DNA of 64,000 bases from Apostichopus japonicus (Eukaryota > Echinodermata > Holothuroidea > Aspidochirotida > Stichopodidae), in assembly GCF_037975245.1 (NCBI RefSeq), contig NC_092580.1, positions 18,650,501 through 18,714,500 on the forward strand, given 5' to 3'. A program made the position numbers and the translations under genes. Position 1 is the first letter of the stretch. Each line of letters begins with the position of its first letter. The notes beneath the pieces are model-generated. The model searched no databases and had not been told where the DNA came from. It saw nothing but the letters and a program-made list of their open reading frames with translations. Below, in pieces: positions 10,373-22,772 of this stretch.

Positions 10373-11999
10373 CTGGAAAAAAGAAACAGCAAAGTATTCA
10401 TCATTTGCAAAAAAAAAAAAATAAAGTTGTCACCACAAAGTTATGTGAGATTTGCTTCCACTATAGTCTCAAAAAAACAATCCCAAAGTTTGAAGCAGAC
10501 TGTATAAAGCTGAAAATTTGAACGAGAGTGTCATCACCATTGCAACCAGAATCAAATGCCCAGAATACAGAGATAATAAAACATGGGCTAAATCTTTGTT
10601 TGTTTTTATGATCTTTAAAAATATAAAATTTTAGAAACAGAAATGCACTGAGCCAACTTATTTATAGGCCTAATCGTTTTTAGTTGTTATTTTGCTTGCT
10701 CACATAACAAGCCTGTTTAGACCTAGGCTAGAGGAGAATCAGTACTTTGTTACACTAAGTTTGTCTACGGTCGTTTTGATTTAGTCTTACTAGTAGTACT
10801 AAAGTATATAATGGACCGGCGAAGACTAGAGAATACCCAGAGTTTTAGCAACTGCGTTAAACTGTATCATCTGATCTATTATTTACGCCAATGAGTTTCA
10901 TTCAATCTAGGATCAAAATGAGAAAACTAATTAATCTTAACCTTTAAACTTTGCTACTAAACAGATATGCTTGAATTACAAATAAATGTCAAAAAAACAT
11001 CATAATCTAAGAATCGATGCATATACATACACATAAACAGAATAATTTGAATTCGCGCAAGTGAACCCTGCACTACATTGGACAGTAAAAAAACGTGCAA
11101 TTAGACCAAACTAAACATACTAAATTTTCCGTTACTTCTACATAAAATATCAATACAAATACAACAACTTACTCTTTTGGCAGTATACTAAAAGCACATG
11201 TTATAATAACTTCAGACTATCAAGCTTTCCTGAGAAAAAAACGGTTAATACTTCTTACAGTAAGCAAGTCGACCGTGAAGGAATGTCGCAATTGTTTCCT
11301 GGGCGTGACCGGAAATTAAATACTAAAAAATGATAAATGAAAAGGTTAAATAGAACTGAAGCGTGCATCCTGACTGCTCGCAACATATAATACCGTTGAC
11401 TAGCCAACATAATGTGTTCAGTCGACTGTGACTGTACGTTTGAAGGTCTAGCCTTGCTTATTCAATATCACAAAGCCTACCCATTTAGATTCACATGGGA
11501 AATTACAGGAAATCTTTACCAAATGAGTGTAGACGTCAAATAAACTATTGAGCCTTATAGTTCCAGCATTTGTTTGGGAATAAATTAGAAGATTATGTGC
11601 CACTGTTCAATCTAGCCCAATACACACATAACACATTGTTAATTGGTGTTTAGAATGCACACTTTAGTGTTGAGAATGCACTGCAGTACCCAGTAGAAGC
11701 CTATAGGCTACTCACTGTCATTGCACTTGTGTATTGCGAAACGCCAACGTGACAACGGTAGCGTTACACTAACCATAATACAGTACTAGTGCCAGTGGCC
11801 TAACAATTAACTTTAATTTTACCTTCTAGTTAAAGGAATAACAGGTAGGCCGATGATGCAGTTAATACCTCCATTCTTCTAAAGACCTTCTTGGGTGATT
11901 TACGGTTGAAAGTTGCTTAGAGTGATCGTATGAAACTATGCCAAGCCCAGCAAGCTGCCGTTGCTTCTCGGTTTCCAAATTGAAGTGAATCGAATTGGG
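10373..11999. other. No recognisable feature (right interior of the large element)
   Basis: AT-rich. No domain, RNA gene or repeat identified except a poly-A run near 10411. Confidence 0.45.
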
Positions 12000-12250
12000 T
12001 TAAAATACATTAGTCCGTCGACACCGACTAAGCTACGATTATGGCGTAAATCGGGTGTCCGTATCGTTCTTAGTCCATGGGTTAAAATACCTTAGTCCGT
12101 CGCCACCGACTAAGCTGCGATTATATTTTCCTTAGTCAGTGTAAACTAACTAAGAAGCAGCGATGAAACGAAGATTTTTGCTAGTCCGGGTGCATTGACT
12201 AACGTTAAAGACTAATTTAACGTTAGTCCGTGGCAATATTGACTAGTTTA
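12000..12250. repeat. Right subterminal repeat array
   Basis: Two tandem copies of a block (GTTAAAATACATTAGTCCGT and onward) start near 11999 and 12082. More CGACTAA/TTAGTC motifs follow, matching those at 7640-7992 in inverse orientation. Confidence 0.7.
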
Positions 12251-12353
12251 TTTTTTCAGTGTGGGGTTGATATATTGGAGTCCAAGGAGTCAAAGGACAC
12301 TAGCATATTATCATATTCAGGTTTACTAACTGCTCTTTTCCACTTTAAAACAG

Positions 12354-12496
12354 ACCTTCAACATCAGGAAGTAAAGAGAAAAGAAAGGCTCAGCACAAGT
12401 TACCTGTGCTTCACAAAAAGAGGAAGAGTAATAAGGATCAGCCAGTTGTCAGCCCTTTAGAATTCATCAAGAAGGAAGTCAATGCAGCATTCTTAG
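12354..12496 (+). CDS. Internal exon of an unidentified basic, probably nuclear protein
   Basis: The acceptor cactttaaaacag and donor gtgaga bound 143 nt open in one frame. It starts PSTSGSKEKRKAQHKLPVLH, continues with KKRKSNKDQ, and ends SPLEFIKKEVNAAFL. Entry phase 2, exit phase 1. The exit phase fits the exon at 13286 exactly, joining FL-G-VANIDIENL. The KKRKSNK cluster looks like a nuclear localisation signal; no catalytic motif is visible. Another open frame across the same bases is judged a shadow because it ignores the splice sites and loses the K-rich pattern. It lies just outside the right end of the large CACTG element. Confidence 0.45.
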
Positions 12497-13285
12497 GTGA
12501 GAACCCTTAGAAGCTGTCAGGTACGGTAGCAGTACAATATACTGCCTCAGGAATTGGAACTGTTGTGGTTTTAGAACAGGGGGCCCCTACTAGCCAGATT
12601 GAGCATGCCAGACAATCTAATCTGGCCCACCAAAAAACAAAGGGAAAAAAAACCCAAACTTTTTGGTTCACCAATTTACTGAACAAAAAAAAAATTGAAG
12701 AGAATTTGAATAAGCGTTAATTTTGAACACGCAAAAACATTGATCAAAGTTTGTCATAGATGCTAAAACAATCATCTTCCATTTTCAGCAATCTATTTTT
12801 GGCCTTTTGTTAGTCAAAATTTCTTCCTGTGGCTACCATGGTGGGCCCGCATACTGTATGAGTAATATTCAGCAGCCCACAACTAAACGGACAGTAGGCA
12901 GCTGTTAAATTCATTTTACACCAGTTTCTGTGCAGTCTCCTTCATACTGAGCCATCTGTATGCCTCCTACTGCATGCCCATTAAGAACTGCCTCAACTGT
13001 TGACTTTTCACCAGAAATTTACAACATCAATAGAAGTATCAGTTTTTATTTGAGTGTTATCGGGGAGGGGTCAGAACCCCATTAATAATGTGTTCATTAA
13101 TTGAACATTGCTTCTCAACATACTTTAACAATCATTATAGTCACTGTGTACATTTGGTTTGAATAGTATTTTTAGCTTTACAAAGTTTACGGAAAACCTT
13201 TTGCATACCTACAGTGTGGCATTTCCCTGTCAGTTGATGTTAGCTTTGCAGAAATTTACTTACCATCGTTTTTACTTCTCCACAG

Positions 13286-13350
13286 GTGTTGCAAATATTG
13301 ACATAGAAAATCTAGAAGTTGGTTGGAAGTTGAGAGAAGTGAATGTGTAA
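13286..13350 (+). CDS. Last exon of the same unidentified gene
   Basis: The acceptor ttacttctccacag is followed by VANIDIENLEVGWKLREVN, one more codon and TAA at 13348-13350. Phase fits the 12354-12496 exon; the intron is 789 bp. No family recognised. Earlier exons are not identified; the large element at 7.6-12.3 kb may lie in an upstream intron. Confidence 0.45.
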
Positions 13351-13559
13351 TTTCTCACCAAACTAAAAGAGGCTATGTTAGATTTTAACAACCACAATAT
13401 CAACCACTGACTGTTATAGCAACAACTTTGGAAAACTTGGAGAATTTTTCAGAACCCACGGTGAGTAATCAGCACTTGATTATAAAGTGATTTTTATAAT
13501 GGAGTGCTTCATAATTGTTTATCAAAAACCATGCAGCAGTGACTGCTTGTGTGTGCATA

Positions 13560-15020
13560 TGTGAGAGAGAGAGAGATGCCTTAGCTCAAATTTTGAAAAC
13601 TTTGATAATTCAACAAGTGCAATATGCATGAAGTTCATACTTGGTAGAAAGCTACCCCTTAGCAAATTCTCAGCTGCAATTGTTATTTAATTGCCAGTGG
13701 TCAACCGTAAAAAACCCTATAAATGACCTTACTGAAGTAAAGGTTAAGTGAAATTAGTATGCTTATCCCTCAACCGAGTTCTTACCACTTGCTGTTACTT
13801 AGTACGTCAAAAATTGTTTGAGATCCACACCACCTAAAAATCTGAAACTTTGTTAACAGGTTATCTCACCATGTACAGCTTACATAAAATTCACACTTTG
13901 AACAATTAGAAGAATGTATTCGGTATCTACCACCTTAGTAAATTCTTCACTGTTATTGCTTTGGGAGGGGCCAAAGGTCATATGAGATAACCAATGGTCT
14001 AAACCTGAAAACTTTGTGAATGAGCTAACTCAAAGAATAAAGCTACATAGAATGTCAAATTTGTTCCTCTGATTGAATACTTGCCATCTATAATGTTAAC
14101 TTTTTTTGAGGTCAAATGTCATTTGAGGTCAATTTTAGTTAAATTCTGAAGACATATCTCACTAAGTACAGCTTGCATGAAGTTAATGCTCAGTATGAAG
14201 ACACTCTTAGTAAATACTCAGCTGATAGTGTGTTGGGAGAAGTCAGGGTCATTTGAGGTCACTAGCAGGGTTTTCGTTAGTAGCCGGGACCCGGGGCAAA
14301 TGACTCGCTTACTGCACGTACAGGACCCGGCTACTTTGCAACGCTCAGTAAAAAAAAAAAAAAAATTAAAAAAAAAAAAATTAAAATTAAAAAAAAAATT
14401 AGACGAAAAAAATCGAGAGAAATAAATACTATATAAATACTAAATTCTATCACAGACCTAGTTGGGTATTTTTTGGCAGTAAAATCCTACTCACTTTGTA
14501 GGTACCGTAGACCTATTATCATTTTGTTATGATGGCACTTCATTTAATGCAGCAAGTGCGTCACACCCTTGCTAAGTTCGGTTCAGTGGCATAGCTACCT
14601 CCCTAGGCTCCATGACCCGAGTGTTAATAAAAAAATTCAGGAGAAAAAAAGAAAAATAGGACAGAAGAAAGGGGTGATTGGGAGGGGGCAATATCATTGA
14701 CCAAACAACTGTATATTGCACCATTTTGCATCTAGAGACTTTTTAAATTGCAATTTTCCGGCAAAGGGGAGGGGGAGGGTTAGACCCCTCCCCCATGTCC
14801 GCGTACAGACAGTCCCGCCTACTTTTCAACTTGACCCATCTACTTCATTTCTCAACAAAAACCCTGACTAGTGGTCAACAACTGACAACTTTTCTAGCTG
14901 AAGAAGTGAAGTTTTGGTAAATTTCAAATTTGATAGGAATTAAGCATTTGTCTTCTATTTTTTTGGCTGTTTCGGTCAAGGTCACTCAAGGTCAGTTAAT
15001 TTCAGTCTGAAAACTTCTTA
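13560..15020. repeat. Degenerate GGTCA-rich repeat DNA
   Basis: Loosely repeated phrases (AAATTCTCAGCTG, GAGGTCAAATGTCATTTGAGGTCA, TCAAGGTCACTCAAGGTCA) resemble a diverged relative of the satellite at 15.8-18.4 kb. No gene seen. Interrupted by the MITE at 14261-14871. Confidence 0.5.
14261..14871. mobile_element. 601-bp MITE with CAGGGTTTT ends and 5-bp TSD
   Basis: The left end CAGGGTTTTCGTTAG (14266) and the right end CTCAACAAAAACCCTG (to 14866) are inverted repeats. ACTAG flanks both sides (14261-14265 and 14867-14871). The interior has an A-rich run (14350-14420) and C/G-rich blocks. Ends and short TSD would fit a hAT-like or other cut-and-paste family; superfamily not certain. Confidence 0.65.
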
Positions 15021-15633
15021 AACATGGTACCTCACCATGCACATGGCAATATTAGCCCTAGACAAGAAGAACAACATGAACAGATCTTTTACTTGACATG
15101 TGGATTCCTACACACATCATAATATTAAAAACCTTTGAAAACATGATAACTCAGGGTTGTCCACACCATATCTTTGAGTACACATTTAGTTCTCCTTTGC
15201 TAATAGTTGCAAGAGATTTTTTTTCATTTCACTGTGGATCCCATGTACTCAGTAGAACTCTCCCCTCCAATGCCCTACAATAACAATAGGCAAAGGAATC
15301 ACTAAGCCCTGTGGCTTTCTGTTTGCATGTCAATTACACCTGATCTTTGAGGACAAAAGTCTGACATTACGCTACTTTGACTTAAGTTACTGATATATTC
15401 ATTTTCACATTTTGTAACAAATTTTTCTTTCAGGCAAATGGATACCATTATGAAGTTATTGGTGGCATCCACAATCCAGACAAGAATGTAAAGATACAAA
15501 ACTTTGGTTAGCAAACAAGCACATCAAAATAGGGGAAACCAGGCATCAGATGAGCATTGAGGTAAAGGTGACTACTATGAATGTTGTTTTTGGTTCCTTG
15601 CTTTAGCAAAAGGAACCTATGCAGTCAGGTTGG

Positions 15634-15690
15634 CGTGTGTGTGTGTGTATGTATGTGTGTGTATGTGTGTGTGTGTCTGTGTGTGTGTGC
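15634..15690. repeat. (GT)n microsatellite
   Basis: Alternating GT with GTAT and GTCT interruptions. Frames across it are not coding. Confidence 0.95.
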
Positions 15691-15779
15691 ATCTGTGACG
15701 CTTGCTTGGGTACGCTCTATCTCAATAAGGGAAAGTTGGATTGAGGCCAAACTTGAACTATAGATCCGCCATATGGAGA

Positions 15780-18425
15780 AGGTGTGCCCTATTTTTTTGG
15801 TGCCCACAAAGGTCACCAAAGGTCAGTTATGGTCAAAAAACCGAAAATATTAAACCTGCAATAACTCCCAGTGCCAATGTGTGACAAGATTGATATTTTG
15901 GGACAAGTTGTGAACTGGTTAGGGGAGCATTTTCAAACTTAAGGGTCATGTGATCCGAGGTCACCAAAGGTCAATTAATGATAAAAAACTAGTATTTTTG
16001 TGATAACTTGAAAACAAAATGTCCGTTAGGGTTGGGAGTTACTTCAATGTTATCCTTTTGTTGACCCGCATCTGGGCGACCCTTGACCTCAATTTGACCT
16101 CTGGTGACCTTTACATGTTTTGGGGGATTTTTACAGTTTTGATGCTATTTTCAGATGTCAAAGGTACCTTCTGATCATAAATGTCATCAGGTTGACCCCG
16201 TGTGACCTTTATATGCGAGGTTATATGGGGTCAAAGTTTTTCGGTCGGAGTTAGGATGGTTGTACAGACTTGTCGTTTTGTTTTTTTGGAATCAGGAGAT
16301 TAAACTACACCTGAAACCAAGGTCAAAAGGTCAAAGGTCACATTAGAAAAAATGTGCTTATTTTGGGAGGAAACGAGCAAAAAAGAAAATGTTCGGTTTT
16401 GATGCTAGATTTGGATCTCAAAGGTACCTTCCGATCAAAAATGTCAATTGGTTAACACCCGTGTGACCTTCGTGTGCGAAGTTATACGAGGTCAAAGTTA
16501 ATTTTCAGACATTTAATGCAATAACTCCCAGTTCCAAGGTGTGACATGGTTGATATTTTTGGACAAGTTGCAAATGGTATAGGGGAATATTTTCAAACTT
16601 AACGGTCATGTGATACGAGGTCACCAAAGGTCAATTAATGTTAAAAAACTAGTATTTTGGGGATAGCAAACGGGCAAAGAAAAAATGTTTGAATTTGTAT
16701 AGTTTGATGCTCTAATTTAGGTCTCATCAATCAAAAATGTCAATAAGTTGACCCAAGGTGACCTTTGTATGTTAAGTTGTATGAGGTCAAAGTTAATTTT
16801 CAGACATTTAGTGTAATAACTCCCAGTACCAAGGTATTACACAGTTGATATTTTGAGACAAGTTGCAAATGGTATAGGGGAGTATTTTCAAACTTAATGG
16901 TCATGTGATCCGAGGTCACCAAAGGTCAATTAATGATAAAAAAAGTAGTATTTTTGCGATAACTTGAAAACAAATTGTCCGTTAGGGTTGGGAGTTGCTT
17001 CAATGTAATCCAATTGTCGACCCGCATCTGGGTGACCCTTGACCTCAATTTGACCTCTGGTGACCTTTTCGTGTTTTGTGGATTTTTACAGTTTTGATGC
17101 TATTTTCAGATGTTAAAGGTACCTTCTGATCATAAATGTCAATGGGTTGACCCCCGTGTGACCTTCGTGTGCGAAGTTATATGAGGTCAAAGTTAATTTT
17201 CAGACATTTAATGCAATAACTCCCAGTTCCAAGGTGTGACAAGCTTGATATTTTTGGAGTAGTTGCAAATGGTATAGAGAAATATTTTTAAACTTAACGG
17301 TCATGTGATACAAGGTCACCAAAGGTCAATTTATGATAAAAAACTAGTATTTTTGCGATAACTTGGGAACAAATTGTCCGTTAGGTTTGGGAGTTGCTTC
17401 AATGTAATCCATTTGTCAACTCGCATCTGGGTGACCCTTGACCTCAATTTGACCTCTGTGACCTTTTCGTGTTTTGTGGAATTTTACAGTTTCGATGCTA
17501 TTTTCAGATGTTAAAGGTACCTTCTGATCATAAATGTCAATGGGTTGACCCCCGTGTGACCTTCGTGTGTGAAGTTATATAGGTCAAAGTTAATTTTCAG
17601 ACATTTAGTGCAATAACTCCCAGTTCCAAGGTGTGACAAGCTTGATATTTTTGGAGTAGTTGCAAATGGTATAGGGAATATTTTCCAACGTAACGGTCAT
17701 GTGATACGAGGTCACCAAAGGTCAATTAATGATAAAAAAACTAGTATTTTTGTGATAACTTGAGAACAAATTGTCTGTTAGGGTTGGGAGTTGCTTCAAT
17801 GTAATCCATTTGTCGACCCGCATCTGGGTGACCCCTGACCTCAATTTGACCTCTGGTGACCTTTTCGTGTTTTGTGGAATTTTACAGTTTCGATGCTATT
17901 TTCAGATGTTAAAGGTACCTTCTGATCATAAATGTCAATGGGTTGACCCCCGTGTGACCTTCGTGTGCGAAGTTATATGAGATCAAAGTTAATTTTCAGA
18001 CATTTAATGCAATAACTCCCAGTGCCAAGGTGTTACAAGGTTGATTTTTTTGGACAAGTTGCAAATGGTATAGGGGAATATTTTCAAACTTAATGGTCAT
18101 GTGATCCAACGTCACCAAAGGTCAGCTAATGTTAAAAAAGTAGTATTTTTGGGGGGGGGGGGAGAAAATGGGCAAAGAAAAAATGTTTGAATTTTTACAG
18201 TCATGCTCTATTTAGGTCTCACCGATCAAATATGTCAATTGGTTGACCTCCAGGTGACCTTTGTGTGTGAAGTTATGTATACAAGTTCAAAGTTAATTTT
18301 TTGACATTTAATGCAATTAAATCTCAATGCCAAGGTGTGAAATGGTTGATATTTTGGGACAAGTTGTGAATGGGGTGGTGGAACATTTTAAAACTTAAAG
18401 GTCATGTCATCTGAGGTCACCAATG
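15780..18425. repeat. AGGTCA-rich satellite, unit about 400 bp
   Basis: The phrase CAATAACTCCCAGT or a variant recurs near 15862, 16519, 16812, 17214, 17610, 18009 and 18312. Steps of 396-402 bp represent the full unit; steps near 293-303 bp are units with an internal loss. Each full unit has several AGGTCA half-sites arranged as direct repeats: spacer 4 (AGGTCACCAAAGGTCA, 15958-15973), spacer 5 (TGACCTCAATTTGACCT, 16084-16100), spacer 4 again (16095-16110), and a spacer-1-like TGACCCTTGACCT. These are the layouts bound by nuclear hormone receptors. Frames through it follow the repeat and are not conserved genes. Confidence 0.9.
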
Positions 18426-20060
18426 TTATCATATCTGTTGACACGCTTGTAGGTCTCTTATATTTCTTACATTTCCGACGCCATATTTAGATCTCAAAAG
18501 TGTCTTTTGATCAAAAATCTGATCACATTTTGTGATCACAAAAGTGTTGTCTATAGTGTTGGTTACTTTATGGGAACATGTAGGACCACAATTACTTGGA
18601 CTATTTGAGCCCAATCTTGCTTGATAATATTATGTGTATTGTCATATACCCAAAGCAAGGAACCACAGTGCCCTTGGGCTCTTGTTATAGAAGAATTTCT
18701 GCCGAGCAGTTATTCATCTCATTCCTCCATATTGTATATTCAGGTTGCAATGACCTATGCATTAAGACATTGAAAGTGTGTATGGAAAGTCCTTGTCTAC
18801 ACATAACACATAACTTTGTGTTGTGCACACAGAATCGCTCTCTTACAGTATGTGAATTTTCAAATAATTGTTATCTAATCACTCTCATAGGGAGGATTAG
18901 GTACAATATTGTAGTTCCTTTGCCAGTTGGACCATTAACAGTATTACGCAACAGTTGCCATGGTAGTGGTTAGTTTTCCCAATAGGGGTCATTCATTGTG
19001 GGGTATTGCATGGTCACCGGAAGTGTTTGATTGAGGGAGGGGTAAAAGTTGTCTGTGTGGGGTGTCCAATTTTATGTCAAACAGTCCTCTTAAATGGCTG
19101 TGTTGATTTTCTTAAAACTTGGTATGAAGGTGTTTTAGGGTTAAAGTCTATGTCTAGCAGACCCCCCAGAAACATAGGTCAAATGTCACATCAAATTAAA
19201 TTCAATGTTTTAATTCAATATTACTCCAAGGGGACACATTACATTCAAATGGAATCTTCACTTGTATAATGGGAACAACATGTAGGCTACTAATACAGGC
19301 AGACATGTGACCTCTGTCATAGTATTAATCAGATTGTAGAGGACAGCAGAGTGATAGCACTGCAATCATATGACAGTATAGTCCTGCTAACTTATCATAT
19401 CAAAAAAAAACATTTGCAGTCTTTGTTCATTTGTTTTTTTTACTATCAATGCAACAGATAAAAAATAAATAAAATGGTTAGACTGTCAGTGTAGAATAAA
19501 GTTTTATTTCTCTCTTTTTTTCTGAAGATGACACAGAAATGCTCACACTGAGTCTGTTTGGTCTGGCCATTGCGTTCAAGAGGAAAACCATTGCAAGGAA
19601 ACTTTGATGGGATGATGGCACATAACTTACTGTGCCTATTGTTGCTAGGGATGATCCTAGATCACAGAGGATGAAAAAAATGTGTATAGCACTGATTAAA
19701 AGAAGCGTATTGAGTTTGGTGAAGGTCAAAGGTCATTTGGGGACAACAGGGAGGTTAATTGTCTTGTAGGATATATGTGTTCATCTTTAGGAAGTGGCAA
19801 CACTGGAACAGCCACATGGTCTTCTACTCTGCAAATCCTAAAATGCTTGTTTTAAGTGTGTGTGAAATAAAAAGGGGGGGTGGGAGGGTTGGGTAAGGTT
19901 ACAGTGACTTCTCTTATTATTGTACTTTTTTGGTATAAAATTATTAGTAGGGGTATCAGTATGCCCATTAGAGCAATCTGAGGGTCTGAATAGTACATCC
20001 TTCAGAACTGCATTGTAAGCCACTTATTGTTGTTATTAATGATGTAATTTCTTATTGCTA
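18426..20060. other. No recognisable feature
   Basis: AT-rich sequence. The longest open frame (18596-18973, plus) shows no domain, has no exon-like borders and is probably chance. Confidence 0.45.
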
Positions 20061-21300
20061 AATGACACTCCGAGCAGTAGGGGGTGTATCGGTACGGACT
20101 TCAGAACTGCATTCTTAGCCACCTAATGGTGTTATTATGTTATTTCAGAACTAATGGTGTAACTTCTTGGTGCTAAATGACACTCCAACCATTAGCGGGG
20201 CGTTTTGGTACACCTCTCAGAACTGTTTTGCAAGCCACTTAAATTTTGTCACTTCTTGGTGCTAAATGACACTCCAACCAGTAACGGGGCGTATTGGTAC
20301 GCCCCTCAGAACTGTATTGTAAACCACTAAATGTTGTTACTTCGTGGTGCTAAATGACACTCCAATCAGTAGCGGGGCGTTTTGGTACGCCCCTTAGAAC
20401 TGTATTGTAAGCCACTAAATGTTGGTACTTCTTGGAACTAAATGACACTCCAACCATTAGCGGGGCGTATTGGTACGCCCCTTAGAACTGTATTGCAAGC
20501 CACTAAATTTTGTTACTTCTTGGTGCTAAATGACACTCCAACCAGAAGCGGGGCGTATTGGTACGCCCCTTAATGGTGTTACTTCTTTGTGCTAAATGAC
20601 ACTCCAACCAGTAGCGGGGCGTATTGGTACGCCCCTTAGAACTGTATTGCAAGCCACTAAATTTTGTAACTTCTTGTTGCTAAATGACACTCCAACCAAT
20701 AGTGGGGCGTATTGATACGCCCCTCAGAACTGTATTGTAAGCCACTAAATGTTGTTACTTCTTGGTGCTAAATGACACTCCAATCAGTAGCGGGGCGTTT
20801 TGGTACGCCCCTTAGAACTGTATTGTAAGCCACTAAATGTTGGTACTTCTTGGAACTAAATGACACTCCAACCATTAGCGGGGCGTATTGGTACGCCCCT
20901 TAGAACTGTATTGCAAGCCACTAAATTTTGTTACTTCTTGGTGCTAAATGACACTCCAACCAGAAGCGGGGCGTATTGGTACGCCCCTTAATGGTGTTAC
21001 TTCTTTGTGCTAAATGACACTCCAACCAGTAGCGGGGCGTATTGGTACGCCCCTTAGAACTGTATTGCAAGCCACTAAACTTTGTAACTTCTTGTTGCTA
21101 AATGACACTCCAACCAGTAGTGGGGCGTATTGGTACGCCCCTCAGAACTGTATTGCAAGACACTAAATGTTGTTACTTCTTGGTGCTAAATGACACTCCA
21201 ACCAGTAGCGGGGCGTATTGGTACGCCCCTCAGAACTGTATTGTAAGCCATTAATGGTGTTTCTTCTTGGTGCTAAATGACACTCCCTTGCAGTTGTGGG
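20061..21300. repeat. Tandem repeat of about 88 bp with a hairpin, in a 418-bp higher-order array
   Basis: Fifteen units begin AATGACACTCC (20061, 20175, 20265, 20352, 20441, 20529, 20595, 20682, 20770, 20859, 20946, 21012, 21100, 21189, 21275). Most steps are 86-90 bp, with 66-bp units at 20529 and 20946. The pattern 89-88-66-87-88 occurs twice, so 20352-20769 is repeated with a period of 417-418 bp. Typical units contain GGGGCGTATTGGTACGCCCC, a perfect 8-bp stem with a TTGG loop. No coding potential. Confidence 0.95.
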
Positions 21301-21735
21301 GTGTATTTGTTTCACTGATTCACTTTTGTACAGGGACAAGAGGTATTTTTCTTCCTTTTAATTCATGTAAGAAATTAACGTACTAAATTTCAGTTTATGG
21401 TCATGTAGATAAAATATAACATGAAATACATAAGTTGGTACAAACAAAGAATCATTTTCTCATTGTGTTATTTTTTGTCTCAAATTTATGTATCTGCAGT
21501 ATGATTACAATGCATTTGCCTTTTTAACTCCCATTTTGAAGGTTTAAAGACAATGACAGTCATAGCGTAGATTTTTCCCTTATATATACCATATTTTTAT
21601 ACCCGGATGCAAACGTCATTAAAAGCAATATCATTTCTGGTAAATTTATCAATGTTGAACAGAAAGTTTTTTTTTTCTTGGATAAAAGTCAGGTTTAAAT
21701 AGTTCCTAGAAACCCTAAATGTTTCCTAGCCTCTT
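21301..21735. other. No recognisable feature
   Basis: AT-rich spacer between the tandem array and the segmental duplication. Confidence 0.5.
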
Positions 21736-22506
21736 CGTCGATGTTAATTCAGCAGTCCAAGAAATGTTGGCTCTAATAAAACTATGACAAAATATAGTTG
21801 TGCTGGGGGTTAATTTGCCAGGTGGGCTGGATGTTACGTCAAGGCCCATATGCTTTCATTCTTCTCCATACTCATATCAAAGTATTGAGAAATTTCGAAT
21901 AATATTCTTCGCCTTCTTTTTACCGTGGCATAGCATCTGTTTTAAGGTTATATATATACAACCATTGTCTGTGTTGATTTATCTTTTGGCGGAACTCGTC
22001 CCTGCTTTTAATTGGAACTTTGGAAGCATTTTCAGCTAGTTCACGTATAGATGTAGAAATCAATTCGAGAATCATCATCATTACTAAAATGCTAGTACTG
22101 ATATGCTGCAAAGACACGTCTACGCTAATAATATTCGATTGTCCTCGAACCATGCATGTGATAGCATGTTTACACCGAATTTCAAGTTGTGAGACTATAA
22201 TACTAGACCGACATGCAGTATACACGGCCTTAACCAAGACAAGCAGTACCGGAATTTAAGACTACTTTACCGTTTATTAATTTGATGCAATTTCTGTATT
22301 AGATTATTTAAGAGACATTGTCTGCATCCACGTACGTTAACTTTTCAAAGAAGTAGGATTGATTTCCGCATGGTATTGCATGTAGTCGTCATGTACCGGC
22401 ATGTTTTTTTGGCAATGGAATCAATCTACCTGCACGTTCTGACTTTTTATTTCAGATTCATATCACAAACGCATCTGACTGCAAGGTTAGCCTATATTCA
22501 GTTTTA

Positions 22507-22629
<123 letters not shown>

Positions 22630-22772
22630 TACACACAGCTCATCCTATCATTCAAAGTTGGCAAGATAACCACACGGGTATGTACAAAAGCTGTTTCTCA
22701 TTGTTATCATGATATTAAATACCGCGCGACATGTAACGTCGACATTTAAAAGGAAGTGATGTAAAACCGTGT

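Larger units (their letters stand above)
7620..12263. mobile_element. Large TIR-type DNA element (CACTG ends), about 4.6 kb
   Basis: CACTGAAAACTTAAA begins at 7622, and the inverse complement of the right end (finishing at 12261) begins CACTGAAAAAATAAAC. Both ends lead into arrays of CGACTAA / TTAGTCGG motifs. A 2-bp TG flanks each side, which is too short to be strong evidence. CACTG/CACTA ends, short TSDs and dense subterminal motif arrays resemble the EnSpm/CACTA superfamily. The interior holds a 1.4-kb palindrome and no recognised transposase. Confidence 0.5.

Noticed and set aside
12260-12320. An exon starting at the element's terminal TTTTTTCAG and ending at a cag/gt site
   Set aside because: Its exit phase does not fit the next exon at 12354, so it was not included in the gene model; kept only as a possibility in the finding on the large element.
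18596-18973. 125-codon plus-strand frame
   Set aside because: No recognisable motif, no splice borders, ordinary AT-rich composition; likely chance.
20061-21300. CRISPR-like regularly spaced repeats
   Set aside because: Whole units are repeated with no unique spacers, and the genome is eukaryotic; it is an ordinary tandem satellite.
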